NCBI GenBank assembly: GCA_032718475.1
Contig: JAUCBJ010009151.1
Location: 1-64,000 of the forward strand
Length of the DNA stretch: 64,000 nucleotides
Direction of reading: 5' to 3'
Origin: Nemertoderma westbladi
Taxonomy: Eukaryota > Xenacoelomorpha > Nemertodermatida > Nemertodermatidae
Each line of letters begins with the position of its first letter. Position 1 is the stretch's first letter. This document shows, in pieces, positions 1-10,169 of this stretch. A program made the position numbers and the translations under genes. The notes under the pieces are model-generated. The model was not told the origin of the DNA. It saw only the letters and a program-made list of their open reading frames with translations, and ran no database searches.

Positions 1-883
1 CTAATGTTTTTGGTTTGTTTTGTATTAAATCTTATCATCTTACAAAAGGCAGATTATCAATAAAGACATATAAATTTCGGCAGGTTAAACTGCTGAAGGT
101 CTATAAAAGCGCGTACATGTCTTTTTAAGAATATCGGTAAATGCTACGATATCTTAATTGACTAGAATTGTTGAAGGATCTGAATTTTACAGATTTTGAT
201 TTATTAGATTTGCAAATATTAAATAATTAATATTTGAGATGGGCACCAATTTATTCCAGAACTTGTCTGGGGACGTTAACCACTGATTCTAAAATTTGTC
301 TTTCAAGTATATCGGTGGGTGCCGCGATATCTTAATCGACTAGAATTACAGATGGTCAAAGGGTTTAACAGATTTATACGCTACTGTTAAAGGGACATCA
401 CGCTACTATATGTATTATTTAATATACGGTATGAGAGCAATATCGCACGAAGCAATGTCAGTGTGAAGAGGCAAGTCGTTTCCAAGGTCTACCCAGAGCT
501 TGGTTTAGCCGAGACACGAGGATCTGAACTTTGCATTCCTAATACTCTGCCTACCAATAATACTTGAATATAGTAGTGGCTTTATTGTACTTTAATAAGT
601 ACGGACATTTCATCTTACTGTAGTCACGTATTTATAATATAATACGGGCAGTAAGGAAAGAGGAAAAGAATTATTTCTTGCCGTCGCACTAAATATAATA
701 TATACGTAATTACGTACGCAATAAACACGAATATATTGCACTATTCTACTAAATAATCGCTAAATAAGATTCTACTAAATTAAATAAAACGATTATAATA
801 AAATTACGTAGTAATACATACATAAATATAAAAATAATAAAATAATATAAAATAATAGAGTCACACACCCACTCCATATGTTG
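1..883. other. AT-rich non-coding stretch with a diverged direct repeat
   Basis: I see no coding sequence here. Positions 127-169 and 305-347 are a diverged 43-bp direct repeat, both containing GATATCTTAAT and ending ACTAGAATT. A TATA-like string, TCTATAAAAG, lies at 100-109. Positions about 55-118 resemble the reverse complement of about 8135-8200. The stretch lies beyond the broken 3' end of BEL-1 and could contain its 3' LTR, but I could not pair it with a direct copy on the other side. Confidence 0.5.
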
Positions 884-2110
884 TTACGTTATGGAGTCCC
901 TAGATGTTTGAAGGATTAGGGAGGTGGTCGTGGGAAGAGAATCTTGCCTTCCACAGTTTCCGGAGAGTCCTCCATTCCCTTCCGGTAAACACAAACGACC
1001 AGCTGGGCGATTGAGTCGCTGCATCCCGAATACAATTCCAGGTTTCCTCTTCGTCCTGGAATAGTGACGATAGAAACATCGCTCTAAGTACACGACGGCC
1101 TTACAAAGCCGATTCCAGGAGCTATAGTGGTCCGTCGCTCCCTGCAGGAGAGGTGAGAGTCCCTGCGAGACGTCTGATGTTCCAGAGCTCCAATCGCTCT
1201 CTCTGATCTTCATGAAGGATCCACTCGCGGTGGGGAGGTCCAGATCCACGGCGTCGTCCCTGGCAATATGTAATACCGACAGATCTATCCCGGGTTCAAA
1301 TAACTCCGCTCCACCCGTCCGGGTTTTAGGTTTAACTTTCTCCGCTCCCTTGGCTGGTCTAATCTCAGTCGGAGTAAGATGGGGAGGCCATTCATCCTCC
1401 TTACTCAGGAAGTCGGGTTCACCTAACCGGTCTGTAGTATCTGTCAGTTCTTGAGGAGTTGCTCCTCTGGAAGCGATGTCAGTTGGATTAAACTTCTTGG
1501 GGCAATATCTCCATTGATCTACATTGGAGCTAATATCGTCATTATCTGAGGAGTATGGTGTTCCCTCAGTTGGGTCGTCTCCCTCACTAGTATCATCTTC
1601 CCATTCACTCACCTGGCAGACGCGATCTTGAAGCAGTCTTTCTCTGAGCGTTCTTCGGGAAGGTCCAGTAAGGTACCAACCTACTCTAGTTCTTACCGCA
1701 TAGGTCTGAAGTGGTTGCGGTTGAGTAGGTCGTTTCTCTAATGTCTCCAGCGCCTCATGCGCGTTTTGACCGATTAATATTTGTACTCCAGGATAATCGG
1801 TGTCGAATCTAGGGATGTTAAGTTGTTGGGCATGATCATCTTCGTCCCAATTATAAGGTTCCACTTGGGTGGTAGCGAAGTTCTTTATTGCCACCATTTT
1901 GACTGACCTTATACTGTATTCTCCTAGTTTATCCTGTGGAGTGGACAACTCACCTATATAATAGTCGGCAGCTACAGTAGAATTCCAAACCTGCATGATC
2001 CCTGACATGTTTAGCTTGGTTCGGAACTTGGGTTGTCCAGCAAAGATGTCTTCGGCTAGTTCTTTATCGATGAATGTTCCTGTGCTGCCGGAGTCCAGGA
2101 GGGCGTTCAC
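884..2110 (-). pseudogene. BEL-1 protease plus remnant of pol, RT and integrase deleted
   Basis: This is the continuation of the BEL/Pao gag ORF after one in-frame TAG (2192-2194); both ORFs share a frame. Residues 1-170 are a retroviral-type aspartic protease: the catalytic triad is D6-S-G in LLDSGSTGTF, and the usual BEL region with IGQNAHEALE and RTRVGWYLTGP follows. The next recognisable block is QWRYCPKKFNPTDIASRGAT, which in BEL/Pao lies at the end of RNase H. The RT palm with its YxDD box, and most of RNase H, are therefore missing and the flanks are fused in frame. A short post-RNase H segment follows, then a stop; no integrase remains. This is an internally deleted copy that cannot reverse transcribe on its own. 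Confidence 0.8.
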
Positions 2111-2191
2111 TATATAGCTCTTCTGAGGTCCGTGGACCCATAACTGGACTACAGGAAATTCTCGGATTCCTACATTTGAAGTTGGCGCTTT

Positions 2192-5100
2192 CTAAGATTG
2201 TTGTTGATCTGAAGTATTTAGGGTGAGGTCGCTGTCTGTGTCTTTCTCATACATGAGTGCTCGATACACTGCGGTGGTGTTTATTAAGTAACAGGATTCG
2301 TTTTGGTCGGAGAATTCGTCCGTATAGAATCCTTCCATCTCAGATTGATCAGTGTCGTTCACATCACTGAATTGGACATGTAGTTCGGAATCACTCACCT
2401 GACTCGGACTATTTCGCTCGAATTCAGTGTGCAACAAGATATGATGTTTCGCACCGCACTTTGCACACCTTGCGTCGGAGTAACAGGTTCGCTGTTGGTG
2501 TCCTCGTCTGAGGCAATTATAACACAACCGCTTATCCCACATGACTTCCCGTCTCTCTTTTAATGATTTCTTTAAGAATTCATCGCACATATTCAAGCGG
2601 TGGGGCCCGTCGCACAGCACACATTTGGGTTTGATGTTACTTACTTTAACCTGTGCTATGTGGTGCACATTCGTTCTTTCCTCGGGCTTTCTCACCTGAA
2701 TTCTCTTGGGAGACGTAGGAGGAGTTTTTCTTACCTGTTCTCTCCTGTCATTGGTTCGAGACTTGAATTTACTTACCTGGTCTTTAGGCGTTTTATTGAC
2801 ATAATAAGATCTTTCAGTGTCTTTCCCGCTATCCTCTCCTTGAGAAGTCTGGCTTTCGCCGTCGTCTGTATAACACACTGGTGTTACCCTTCTCCTAGAA
2901 ACGGGTTTCTCATTTACCTTGTTTTCCAGTGTCTTCTCTCTGGACTGTCTTAGGAGCTGTAATTTCACTTCTCCATCTAAGAATGACATGAGATCAGCCA
3001 TGGTAGGGTCTCGTCGTTGTTGTTCCATCATATATAACACTTTCTTGTCCCAGCGTGTACCTACTCCACCCTTGGGCAAAGTAGATGCTAAGGCTCCTAC
3101 AACCATATAATTCTGGTATTCATGAGACTTACCTAGCCAATCTAATTGTCTACAGATCTCCTGAATCTCATCGGAAAACTCTATAATCCCGCTGCTAAGA
3201 AACTTTCGGGGCGCCATTAATTTTGCATACAAATACCTAGCTATGTTATTCCTATTACCATACCTGATGTTTAGTGTATCCCAAACTTGTCTTAATCCGT
3301 CTGGATGTCCAATAAACTTTAACGCCATTAACTTGGGAGATCCTTCCAAGCACTCGATGAGGAATCTAAGTTTCTCTCCATTAGATAGTACGGAGTTCTG
3401 TATGTTATCTTTGTAATATTCATTAAAAGGTAACCATTTCATCTCATCTCCATTGAACTTGACGATCTCTCCCACCTTCACCGCTTGCCGGGCTTCGGTT
3501 CTAGCCATTTGGCGTGTAAAACTTTCTTGGGCCATCGTGTTATTTAATATCGAGTTATCGGTATATAAATTTCTCGGATTATGATCAGGTCTATAGGGAA
3601 TGTCATTATCAACAGGTCTATAATTACCCTTAATAGGGTTCACTATAGGAGTTTCTACTTCGCTAGCAGTATATATGCGTGTAGGCTCCACACCTTGCGC
3701 ATGAGATACTTCAGACCTAACAGGTTGACACATTGTTACAGGGGGTGGTGGTATACCCCTTTGTGTATTTACTAATTTATCGCGTTCTAGCGCGATACTT
3801 TGCTGCACTTCTTGCAACTCTAGCCTACTTTCCCTTACTGTGCCCTTGAATTGCTGAACAGTCTCCTGCATCTGCCCGAGCAGGAGATCCATCCCCCGCC
3901 GTCTCTCGTCCACCCATTCGACCGCCGAAGCGGGAGTCGCCAACGTTGTAGTGAGCGGACGAGGGACAACGGGCGACAAATCAGGAATATTTCGCTCGGG
4001 GTCCAGGACCTGAACTGTCTCCTGGGCAGTTCTACGGGGCACAGGTAGCTTAGTGCTATGCAGAGGGAATTTAGAGGTAATTTCAGGGAGCACAGGTGTG
4101 TCTATCACTGAAGGGGTGATTTCGAGAACAGGCCTAATTATTTCAGGCTCATCTACTATAGTAGGGAGTCTTTCTATTTTAATTATTTGGTCTGTGGGTT
4201 CTGTACTACCTAAGTTGGTGTTATTTAGTTGCCTTCTAACAGCTGGAGGCAAATCAGGCAATTTCTGACGGTGGAATGTTCTTTTACGTCTGCTTAGACG
4301 AGATCTATTTCCTTTGCCTTCAGTATCGGTGGTATCACCTTCCTCAGATGATGTATATCCCTGTCGTTTGGGAGTAGATCGATTCATCATCTGCATATTA
4401 CTAGCTGTTAACTGTTTATTTATGCAGTCTTGATTCTCCTGAATGTTTTCCAATTCTAATTGGGTGGTTTCTTCAGTCGCTCTCCGTTCGGCTTCTGCCA
4501 CTGCCTCTGCGGCCTTTCTCTCAGCCTCGGCCGCCTTTGCTTCTGCCGCTGCCGCTGCCGCTGCCGCTGCCGCTGCCGCTTTTGCCTCTGCCGCTGCCGC
4601 TGCCGCTGCCGCTTTTGCCTCTGCCGCTGCCGCTGCCGCTTTTGCCTCTGCTGCTGCCTCTGCCGCTGCCGCTTTTCTTTCTACTTCTGCAGCTACCACT
4701 GCTGCTTTCTTTCTGTCTTCTATACGTTTTTTCTTTACTTGTTCTTCTTGGGCTCGTGTGATGCGGAGTTGTTCATCAAATTCAGCCTGGTTCGCAGCCC
4801 TCATTTCCACATCGATGGCATCCAACACAAGCTTGGTTCCTTCACTATTAGGGCTAAGTCCCTCTAACCTTCTCCTCAACTCGTCATCACCTAAAAAAAG
4901 TTGATAGTCTGACAGATAGATGTCAATGGCATCCCTCTTATGCGGCTTCTCTGCCATCGCTTCACTTTCCACTTGGGAAAAAGTAGCGTCTGTTGATTCT
5001 CCATGGGTTGAGCGCTCCTCTAGCTGAGCTTTCCACTGAGCTGTTCCTTGAACCTGGAGACTCACCCTTTGAAACCAAGTCTTTACGGCAACTTGCAACG

Positions 5101-5884
5101 ACGTGTCTTGCCTTCGTTTAGAAGCCTCCTCAAAGGCCGATAATATTAGCCTGATTCGTAGAATTCTTTCTCTCACTTGATAAAGCAGTTGTCCCTGCTC
5201 TTGAGGTCCTTGTGGTTGTTGAAACAGTTGTCCTTTTACTCGCTCCATAGAGCTGAAGAATCCCTGTGCGTATCCGGCTGCGGACCTCTTCCACACAGCG
5301 GGATCGATGGTTTCCTTGGCTACTCCCATCCGGTGTATGTCTTCCCAGGCAGCTTCTGATAAATCAAACGGGAGTCCGGGTCCGGGGAAGTTCCATTGCG
5401 ACTCGACCATGGACTTCAGTTCTTCCCTTGTGTATCCAGCATAACTATCTCTAGTTGAACGCTGGCTTCTCGCCCAATCGATCTGGTGTTCTTCCACAGC
5501 GATCAATAACCTGGTGAGTACGGCTGCAGGAAGGATGAGAAGGGGATCCGTATAAACCGCATCCGTCATCTTTGCTCCACGCTCGGGTGTCAGCTCTACA
5601 GTATCTTCAATACTGGAGCTGTTGGGCCGTTGAGAAGTAAGTTCTTGGCTCGCGGGTTGTTGCTGTTCTGCTGCTTCTTGGTCCCGCTTGACCTGAGCTC
5701 GAGTGCCTATGATAGACCTACGATGTTGGACCAGCCTAGGTTCGGTTATTACTACAGGAGGGATGACCTTCCTCACAGTGGGAGGTGAACTGAACTTACG
5801 ACTAGACGGTTCTACGCCTCTATCTGAGTCGCAGATAGTTACATCTAATAAACTGTCTGACAGGTTCTGCTTAGTATCAGACAT
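2192..5884 (-). CDS. gag: BEL-1 gag polyprotein, long uninterrupted ORF
   Basis: A 1230-residue Gag of a BEL/Pao retrotransposon, the structural protein that forms the cytoplasmic particle and packages RNA. The N-terminal half is charged and probably coiled coil; residues about 398-470 are a nearly pure Ala run with regular Glu/Lys (AEAKAAAA type), encoded by an expanded GCTGCC hexanucleotide. Residues about 800-960 match the Pao Gag core (EIVKFNGDEMKWLPF, LRFLIECLEG, DTLNIRYGN). Zinc knuckles lie near the C-terminus at about 1085-1150: CVLCDGPHRLNMC, CYNCLRRGHQQRTC and a CAKCGAKHH remnant. The start at 5884 is an ATG with a non-coding leader to its right. The frame is fully open although the downstream pol is deleted. 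It ends at a TAG about 25 codons before the protease. Confidence 0.85.
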   Translation of the reverse strand: MSDTKQNLSDSLLDVTICDSDRGVEPSSRKFSSPPTVRKVIPPVVITEPRLVQHRRSIIGTRAQVKRDQEAAEQQQPASQELTSQRPNSSSIEDTVELTPERGAKMTDAVYTDPLLILPAAVLTRLLIAVEEHQIDWARSQRSTRDSYAGYTREELKSMVESQWNFPGPGLPFDLSEAAWEDIHRMGVAKETIDPAVWKRSAAGYAQGFFSSMERVKGQLFQQPQGPQEQGQLLYQVRERILRIRLILSAFEEASKRRQDTSLQVAVKTWFQRVSLQVQGTAQWKAQLEERSTHGESTDATFSQVESEAMAEKPHKRDAIDIYLSDYQLFLGDDELRRRLEGLSPNSEGTKLVLDAIDVEMRAANQAEFDEQLRITRAQEEQVKKKRIEDRKKAAVVAAEVERKAAAAEAAAEAKAAAAAAEAKAAAAAAAAEAKAAAAAAAAAAAAEAKAAEAERKAAEAVAEAERRATEETTQLELENIQENQDCINKQLTASNMQMMNRSTPKRQGYTSSEEGDTTDTEGKGNRSRLSRRKRTFHRQKLPDLPPAVRRQLNNTNLGSTEPTDQIIKIERLPTIVDEPEIIRPVLEITPSVIDTPVLPEITSKFPLHSTKLPVPRRTAQETVQVLDPERNIPDLSPVVPRPLTTTLATPASAVEWVDERRRGMDLLLGQMQETVQQFKGTVRESRLELQEVQQSIALERDKLVNTQRGIPPPPVTMCQPVRSEVSHAQGVEPTRIYTASEVETPIVNPIKGNYRPVDNDIPYRPDHNPRNLYTDNSILNNTMAQESFTRQMARTEARQAVKVGEIVKFNGDEMKWLPFNEYYKDNIQNSVLSNGEKLRFLIECLEGSPKLMALKFIGHPDGLRQVWDTLNIRYGNRNNIARYLYAKLMAPRKFLSSGIIEFSDEIQEICRQLDWLGKSHEYQNYMVVGALASTLPKGGVGTRWDKKVLYMMEQQRRDPTMADLMSFLDGEVKLQLLRQSREKTLENKVNEKPVSRRRVTPVCYTDDGESQTSQGEDSGKDTERSYYVNKTPKDQVSKFKSRTNDRREQVRKTPPTSPKRIQVRKPEERTNVHHIAQVKVSNIKPKCVLCDGPHRLNMCDEFLKKSLKERREVMWDKRLCYNCLRRGHQQRTCYSDARCAKCGAKHHILLHTEFERNSPSQVSDSELHVQFSDVNDTDQSEMEGFYTDEFSDQNESCYLINTTAVYRALMYEKDTDSDLTLNTSDQQQS
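4494..4690. repeat. Hexanucleotide GCTGCC expansion inside BEL-1 gag
   Basis: A microsatellite-like run of (GCCGCT)n interrupted by TTTGCCTCT units. On the minus strand it encodes the Ala-rich helix of gag. Plus-strand and other-frame ORFs across it are shadows. Confidence 0.85.
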
Positions 5885-6480
5885 GTTTATGTATACAGTT
5901 GAATGTCTACTGCTGTATTACAGTCTGAGCAAGTCTAGTAACTCAGTATTAACTGCTAGCCTAGTAATTAATTACCGGTACTGCTACTCAGTGCAGCGTG
6001 ATATATATAATATATTAGAATACCGGTATGCTTATAGTATATATAACTATTATTACAGACTAGGTTTATCACCGAATACCGGTATAATTTTAGCACAAAT
6101 ATATATAAATATATAATAGGCCTATCTGGAATACCGGTATACAGCTGACAGTTTGTAGTGTATATATAAGTATAATTATTAACTGAATTAATTACAGAAT
6201 ACCGGTATGATTTCAGCACAAATATAAATATTATAATAGGCCTATCGTAAATACCGGTATATCAATTATTTTAGAATAATTGAATTTCTGAACTTTAAGG
6301 TTACTTGGTTACTTTACTTACTTTATTACCGTTATTTGAGCAGTAATCCAACTGATATTGAGACCTAATGGTTGTATGGTAGGCCTACTATTTATAAATC
6401 GCTAGATTTGATTTATAATATATATATACCCGTTTTAATGGGTTTTGTCAATGTTTGAAATAAATGTTATTATTTCTGGG
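5885..6480. repeat. BEL-1 leader region with repeated ATACCGGTAT palindrome
   Basis: Non-coding and very AT-rich. The perfect 10-bp palindrome ATACCGGTAT occurs five times, at 6020, 6076, 6131, 6199 and 6251. It is spaced by related sequence such as AGCACAAATATA and ATAATAGGCCTATC, so about 120 bp is duplicated. It lies immediately upstream of the gag start and may be part of the BEL-1 5' LTR or untranslated leader; LTR boundaries could not be set. Confidence 0.6.
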
Positions 6481-7193
6481 GAGTAATCACTACACAAAGC
6501 GGTGCGCTTTCAGTGAAGTGTTACTTATAGGACACTAAAACAAATAATACTAATTTACCTAAGTTACTTAATACTACAAATTACGTACAATTCGGGTGAG
6601 ATTACAATCTCTAAATAAACACAAAAATTTACAAAAACACAAAATACGAATTTTCAGGGTAATTTTACAAGAAGTCTACAAACCAGCCTAACAAAGGGTT
6701 AGTATCTGGTTATTACAACGGACAGGGTACTGCGGTATTTGAAAATAATACGTAGTAGTAAATACACTGCGTTGTCCAGATAGGAAAATACCACCGCCTG
6801 ACGACCTATAGCCGTATCGCTATAGGTACTACGTTATGTATCACGGAGTGTTCCTACCTAGAAGTTAATAGAGCTAATCGAAAGTGCCTATCAACCACTT
6901 TACAACACAAATAATGTCTACACTAATTACTTTCGGAAAGCACTGTACACTAAACCCTAAATTAGGTACGAGTACTTGTACAACATATAATCAGTAGTTA
7001 AATATACTTGAACAGCTAAAAGAACCACGGCATCTGCTGGAGTGACCGATGCACAAAATCACCAGTCTTTACCTACGCCAAGCAGCCCGTGTAGTACCGG
7101 GGTTAATTTAACTATAGCGGTATGTATAACAAACACAATTACTGTAGGAACAAACTTGGGGAATGAATGTTGCAAATAATCGCATAAACTCTG
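6481..7193. other. Non-coding, nothing recognised
   Basis: I see no ORF, tRNA-like fold or repeat that I can support in this stretch. Confidence 0.5.
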
Positions 7194-7771
7194 AATAATA
7201 AATATTACGCTACGCGTACAAACCACTCAAACAAAATGCAGACCAAATACTGACAGACTACTATCAAGCCTAAATAAACTACAGGACATGCAGACTCCGA
7301 AATGATTAGGTAGTATGCGTTCTAACCCAGTAGTACGACTTATTCTTTAGTTGGGGGTTTACCTTACAGCATTCGCTGCCCCTACTTCCTAGCCGTTCTT
7401 TATCGGACAGGTGATCTACACACACTGCAATCCATTCAGACCTAATAACAACCAGACAACTATTCAGCCTACAAATTATCTAAATAAATATTATACGCTA
7501 CCCGTACAGACTTACACAAACAAAGTACAGACTAAACGATGGCAGACTACTCTCAAGCCTAAATAAACTACAGGACATGCAGACTCCGAAATGATTAGGT
7601 AGTATGCGTTCTAACCCAGTAGTACAACTTATTCTTTAGTTGGGGGTTTACCTTACAGCATTCGCTGCCCCTACTTCCTAACCGTTCTTTATCGGACAGG
7701 TGATCTACACACGCTGCAATCCGTTCAGACTTAACAGCAGCCAGACAACTATCCAGCCTACAAATTATCTG
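7194..7771. repeat. Tandem duplication with a period of about 289 bp
   Basis: Two adjacent copies, 7194-7480 and 7482-7771. The core from AGCCTAAATAAACTACAGG to GACAGGTGATCTACACAC differs at only a few positions; the copies are less alike at their left ends. The core begins at 7267 in copy one and 7556 in copy two. No ORF is present. The origin is unknown. Confidence 0.85.
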
Positions 7772-7943
7772 TACAATCTGATCAGGCTTACACGCCTTCT
7801 GTTCAATACTGGCCTACAAATAAATAAAACTGACAGAAATAGGCCTAAGTAAAATCCCAATAAAAACCAGGCGTCCCCGATTAATTATTAAGACCTACCG
7901 GCATATAATAATCAAAATCGAATAATACTAGTGTACTTATACG

Positions 7944-8066
7944 GAAGTACCGGTTAGGACAGTTAGGCCTACGGACCTACAGAAGTACCGGTTCTGGCAG
8001 TTGGGCCTACTGACCTACGGCAGTACCGGTTCTGGCGGTTGGGCCTACTGACCTACTGAAGTACCG
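7944..8066. repeat. 38-bp tandem repeat, three units plus a partial one
   Basis: Units begin at 7944, 7982, 8020 and 8058, exactly 38 bp apart, each starting G(A/C)AGTACCGG and containing GGGCCTACTGACCTAC or a close variant. Every full unit carries TACCGGT, a string shared with other unrelated repeats in the window. Confidence 0.9.
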
Positions 8067-8097
8067 TTCAGGTTTACCGGTTGACCGGTACTTTCAA

Positions 8098-8120
8098 CTT
8101 TATTGCTTACTGCAATAAAG
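8098..8120. other. Perfect 9-bp hairpin
   Basis: CTTTATTGC at 8098-8106 pairs with GCAATAAAG at 8112-8120 across a 5-nt loop. Just upstream (about 8075-8090) TACCGGT and ACCGGTA form another short palindrome. The function is unknown. Confidence 0.6.
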
Positions 8121-9430
8121 AAGCTATATCCGTTATTGTTCGCGCTTTCAGACCTTTGGCAGTTTAACCCGCCAAATTAGGATGTCTTCTAGATAATAAA
8201 TCGCTTTAGCCTCTAACAAGTATTTGATTCACTACACTAGTTGAAACCAATCTGTGCGCGATCATTCACCCGTTGGATATACCCGGGAGATTGATTTCGA
8301 CAGCTTAATCGTATTGCTATGTAAGCCTAATGTATTATTCGACTGACAGTATTATATAATCTCTGACAATATTATTCACCTTCGGGGAATATTAACAGTT
8401 CCTTTAGGACGTGGCGCTCTATCTATATAAACAGAGTTATGACTTAAACTACTCACAACGATATGGCTTAGTTACAATTCACATATATGGCGCATTCTTT
8501 AGGAAATGCTTCGTTATCAGTCTCACTCATACACAATGCTGCACAATACTGCACACTAATCTGCCGATCTTCACTGATTTTAGTCACATATAAAAGGAAC
8601 ACGGACCGAATCATGTAGGGTCTATCAAATAACATTAGATTCACTTCAAACCACTTTAACATAAGTCACAATTGTTATATGTAACCCTTCTCTCTTACCT
8701 TTGGTATATCAAGAATATTGGGTTTCGGGGTTATTTATCGTTATTCCAAATATAATAATTCATCAACCATATTATGAAGAACTGACAGTAAATAGCAGTA
8801 TAACAATATAAAGTATGCACAGGTTGTTTGATTAGGTATGGTATGTTATGTTGTGATAAATGCAGATAACGGATATATGTCCTTATAATTAAGCCTACTA
8901 GTGTAGGGCTAAAGCCGTTCTTCCTGGCTTAGAATCACCAACAACACTAAAAACTGATAAGAATAACTATAAGAATACCAGCTACCCTTATTCTACAAAG
9001 ATCTCACCCACCACAGAGAATGAGCATACAGATAGGAAATTCAGTTCAGTAGATCTGTGATAGGTCAAAATCAAAACCAACTCAAATCCTATTGGCAGAT
9101 ACAGAAAGCAGGGCTATGGGGCAACGTGGCAATATCAGCCGTTAGCCGTCGTCATGGTAGCGACACTGTTTTCAAGAGTATCGAGCTTTTTACGTCACGA
9201 AATTGCAGATTATGTCCTCTAAAGTACAAATACAGAAGAAATGGCTTTTATGTCCTCCAAAACACCAGTACAGCAAGGACACGGCCTTTTTATGCCTGGT
9301 AAACCAACCACAGAGTACTTTACGGGGATAATAACCGGCTAATTACGCAAAAGCTTTTACACATGGACCTGATTTTCTAACGAGGACACAGGAACATTGG
9401 CCAGAGCGACTAAAGATAGTGACCAATCCG
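8121..9430. other. Non-coding, little recognised
   Basis: No supported gene. Short open frames exist, but none has a motif or a matching neighbour. Positions 8135-8200 resemble the inverse of 55-118 at the window start. Confidence 0.45.
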
Positions 9431-9440
9431 ATGCCTGAAG

Positions 9441-10169
9441 ATGCAGAAGTCAAAGTGGAGAAAGTCTCTAAGTCGAAGTCAAAAGCCAAACTTAAGTCAT
9501 TGGAGCGGCCTGAAGAGTCATTGGAGCGGCCTGAAGAGTCATTGGAGCGGCCCGGAGACCTGTCAGACTTACGTGACTACTAGGTCCGGAAGGGTAAGTT
9601 ATGACATAAAACCACCCTTACAGACTAAACCAGAGTCACAGTTGGTAAGTGACGGACAGAAAATGACCGACAAAATGGAGCCTTTGGTTTCCAAACCTGT
9701 GGGTTTGGATTCGAAACTTCCATTAACTAGCGGACAACCGTCTCTGGCATTAGAGCCATGCAGTATTTATGACAAATTACTAAATTCGTCTGCCTCTTGG
9801 CTGACAATTTGCAAAAGAACTGCGTGGTTAAGCCGATACATTTCGTACCTTTGTATAAAACATTCGGAACATTTAGGAGAACGAACAAGTGCCAATAGTG
9901 AGCGAATTCAGAAATTGAAACAACCTCTGACAGAGGATGAGATTGATCAAGCGGAATTAAAGCATTTGAAACATTATCAAATGTGTGCCTTCCCTATAGA
10001 ATTCTATCTATTATCGGCTAAACGACCAGTTCTCTATAAACCCCTTAGAAAATGGAGTCCATTAATCCATAAGGGTTTAATTTGTCATAGATCGAGAATC
10101 CAGACTGTCGACATAAACTCACAGTTTCGGTTCCCAGTGATAATCCCTAGTCACCCAATAGAATTGTAA
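9441..10169 (+). pseudogene. BEL-4 pol fragment before integrase
   Basis: The last ~120 codons match the linker that precedes integrase in BEL/Pao pol: WLSRYISYLCIKHSEHL, LTEDEIDQAELKHLKHYQ, SPLIHKGLI and FPVIIPSHPI. The first ~100 codons are not clearly BEL and contain three copies of a 21-bp repeat. The frame ends at TAA 10167-10169 and then continues open in the same frame into integrase (HKRLHHAGR, the histidine part of the zinc-binding N-domain), so the TAA is a point nonsense change. No gag, protease, RT or RNase H of this element is in the window; it is 5'-truncated. Confidence 0.7.
9496..9558 (+). repeat. 21-bp tandem repeat, three units
   Basis: Units start at 9496, 9517 and 9538, each GTCATTGGAGCGGCC followed by a six-base tail. 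In one frame they encode SLERPEE three times. Confidence 0.85.

Noticed and set aside
4443-4904. Plus-strand Ala/Leu/Cys-rich ORFs at 4443-4904, 4460-4867 and 4537-4761
   Set aside because: Shadows of the GCTGCC repeat in the minus-strand gag.
5968-6219. Minus-strand ORF with Tyr/Ile-rich sequence upstream of gag
   Set aside because: Low-complexity translation of the TATA/ATACCGGTAT repeats, no support.
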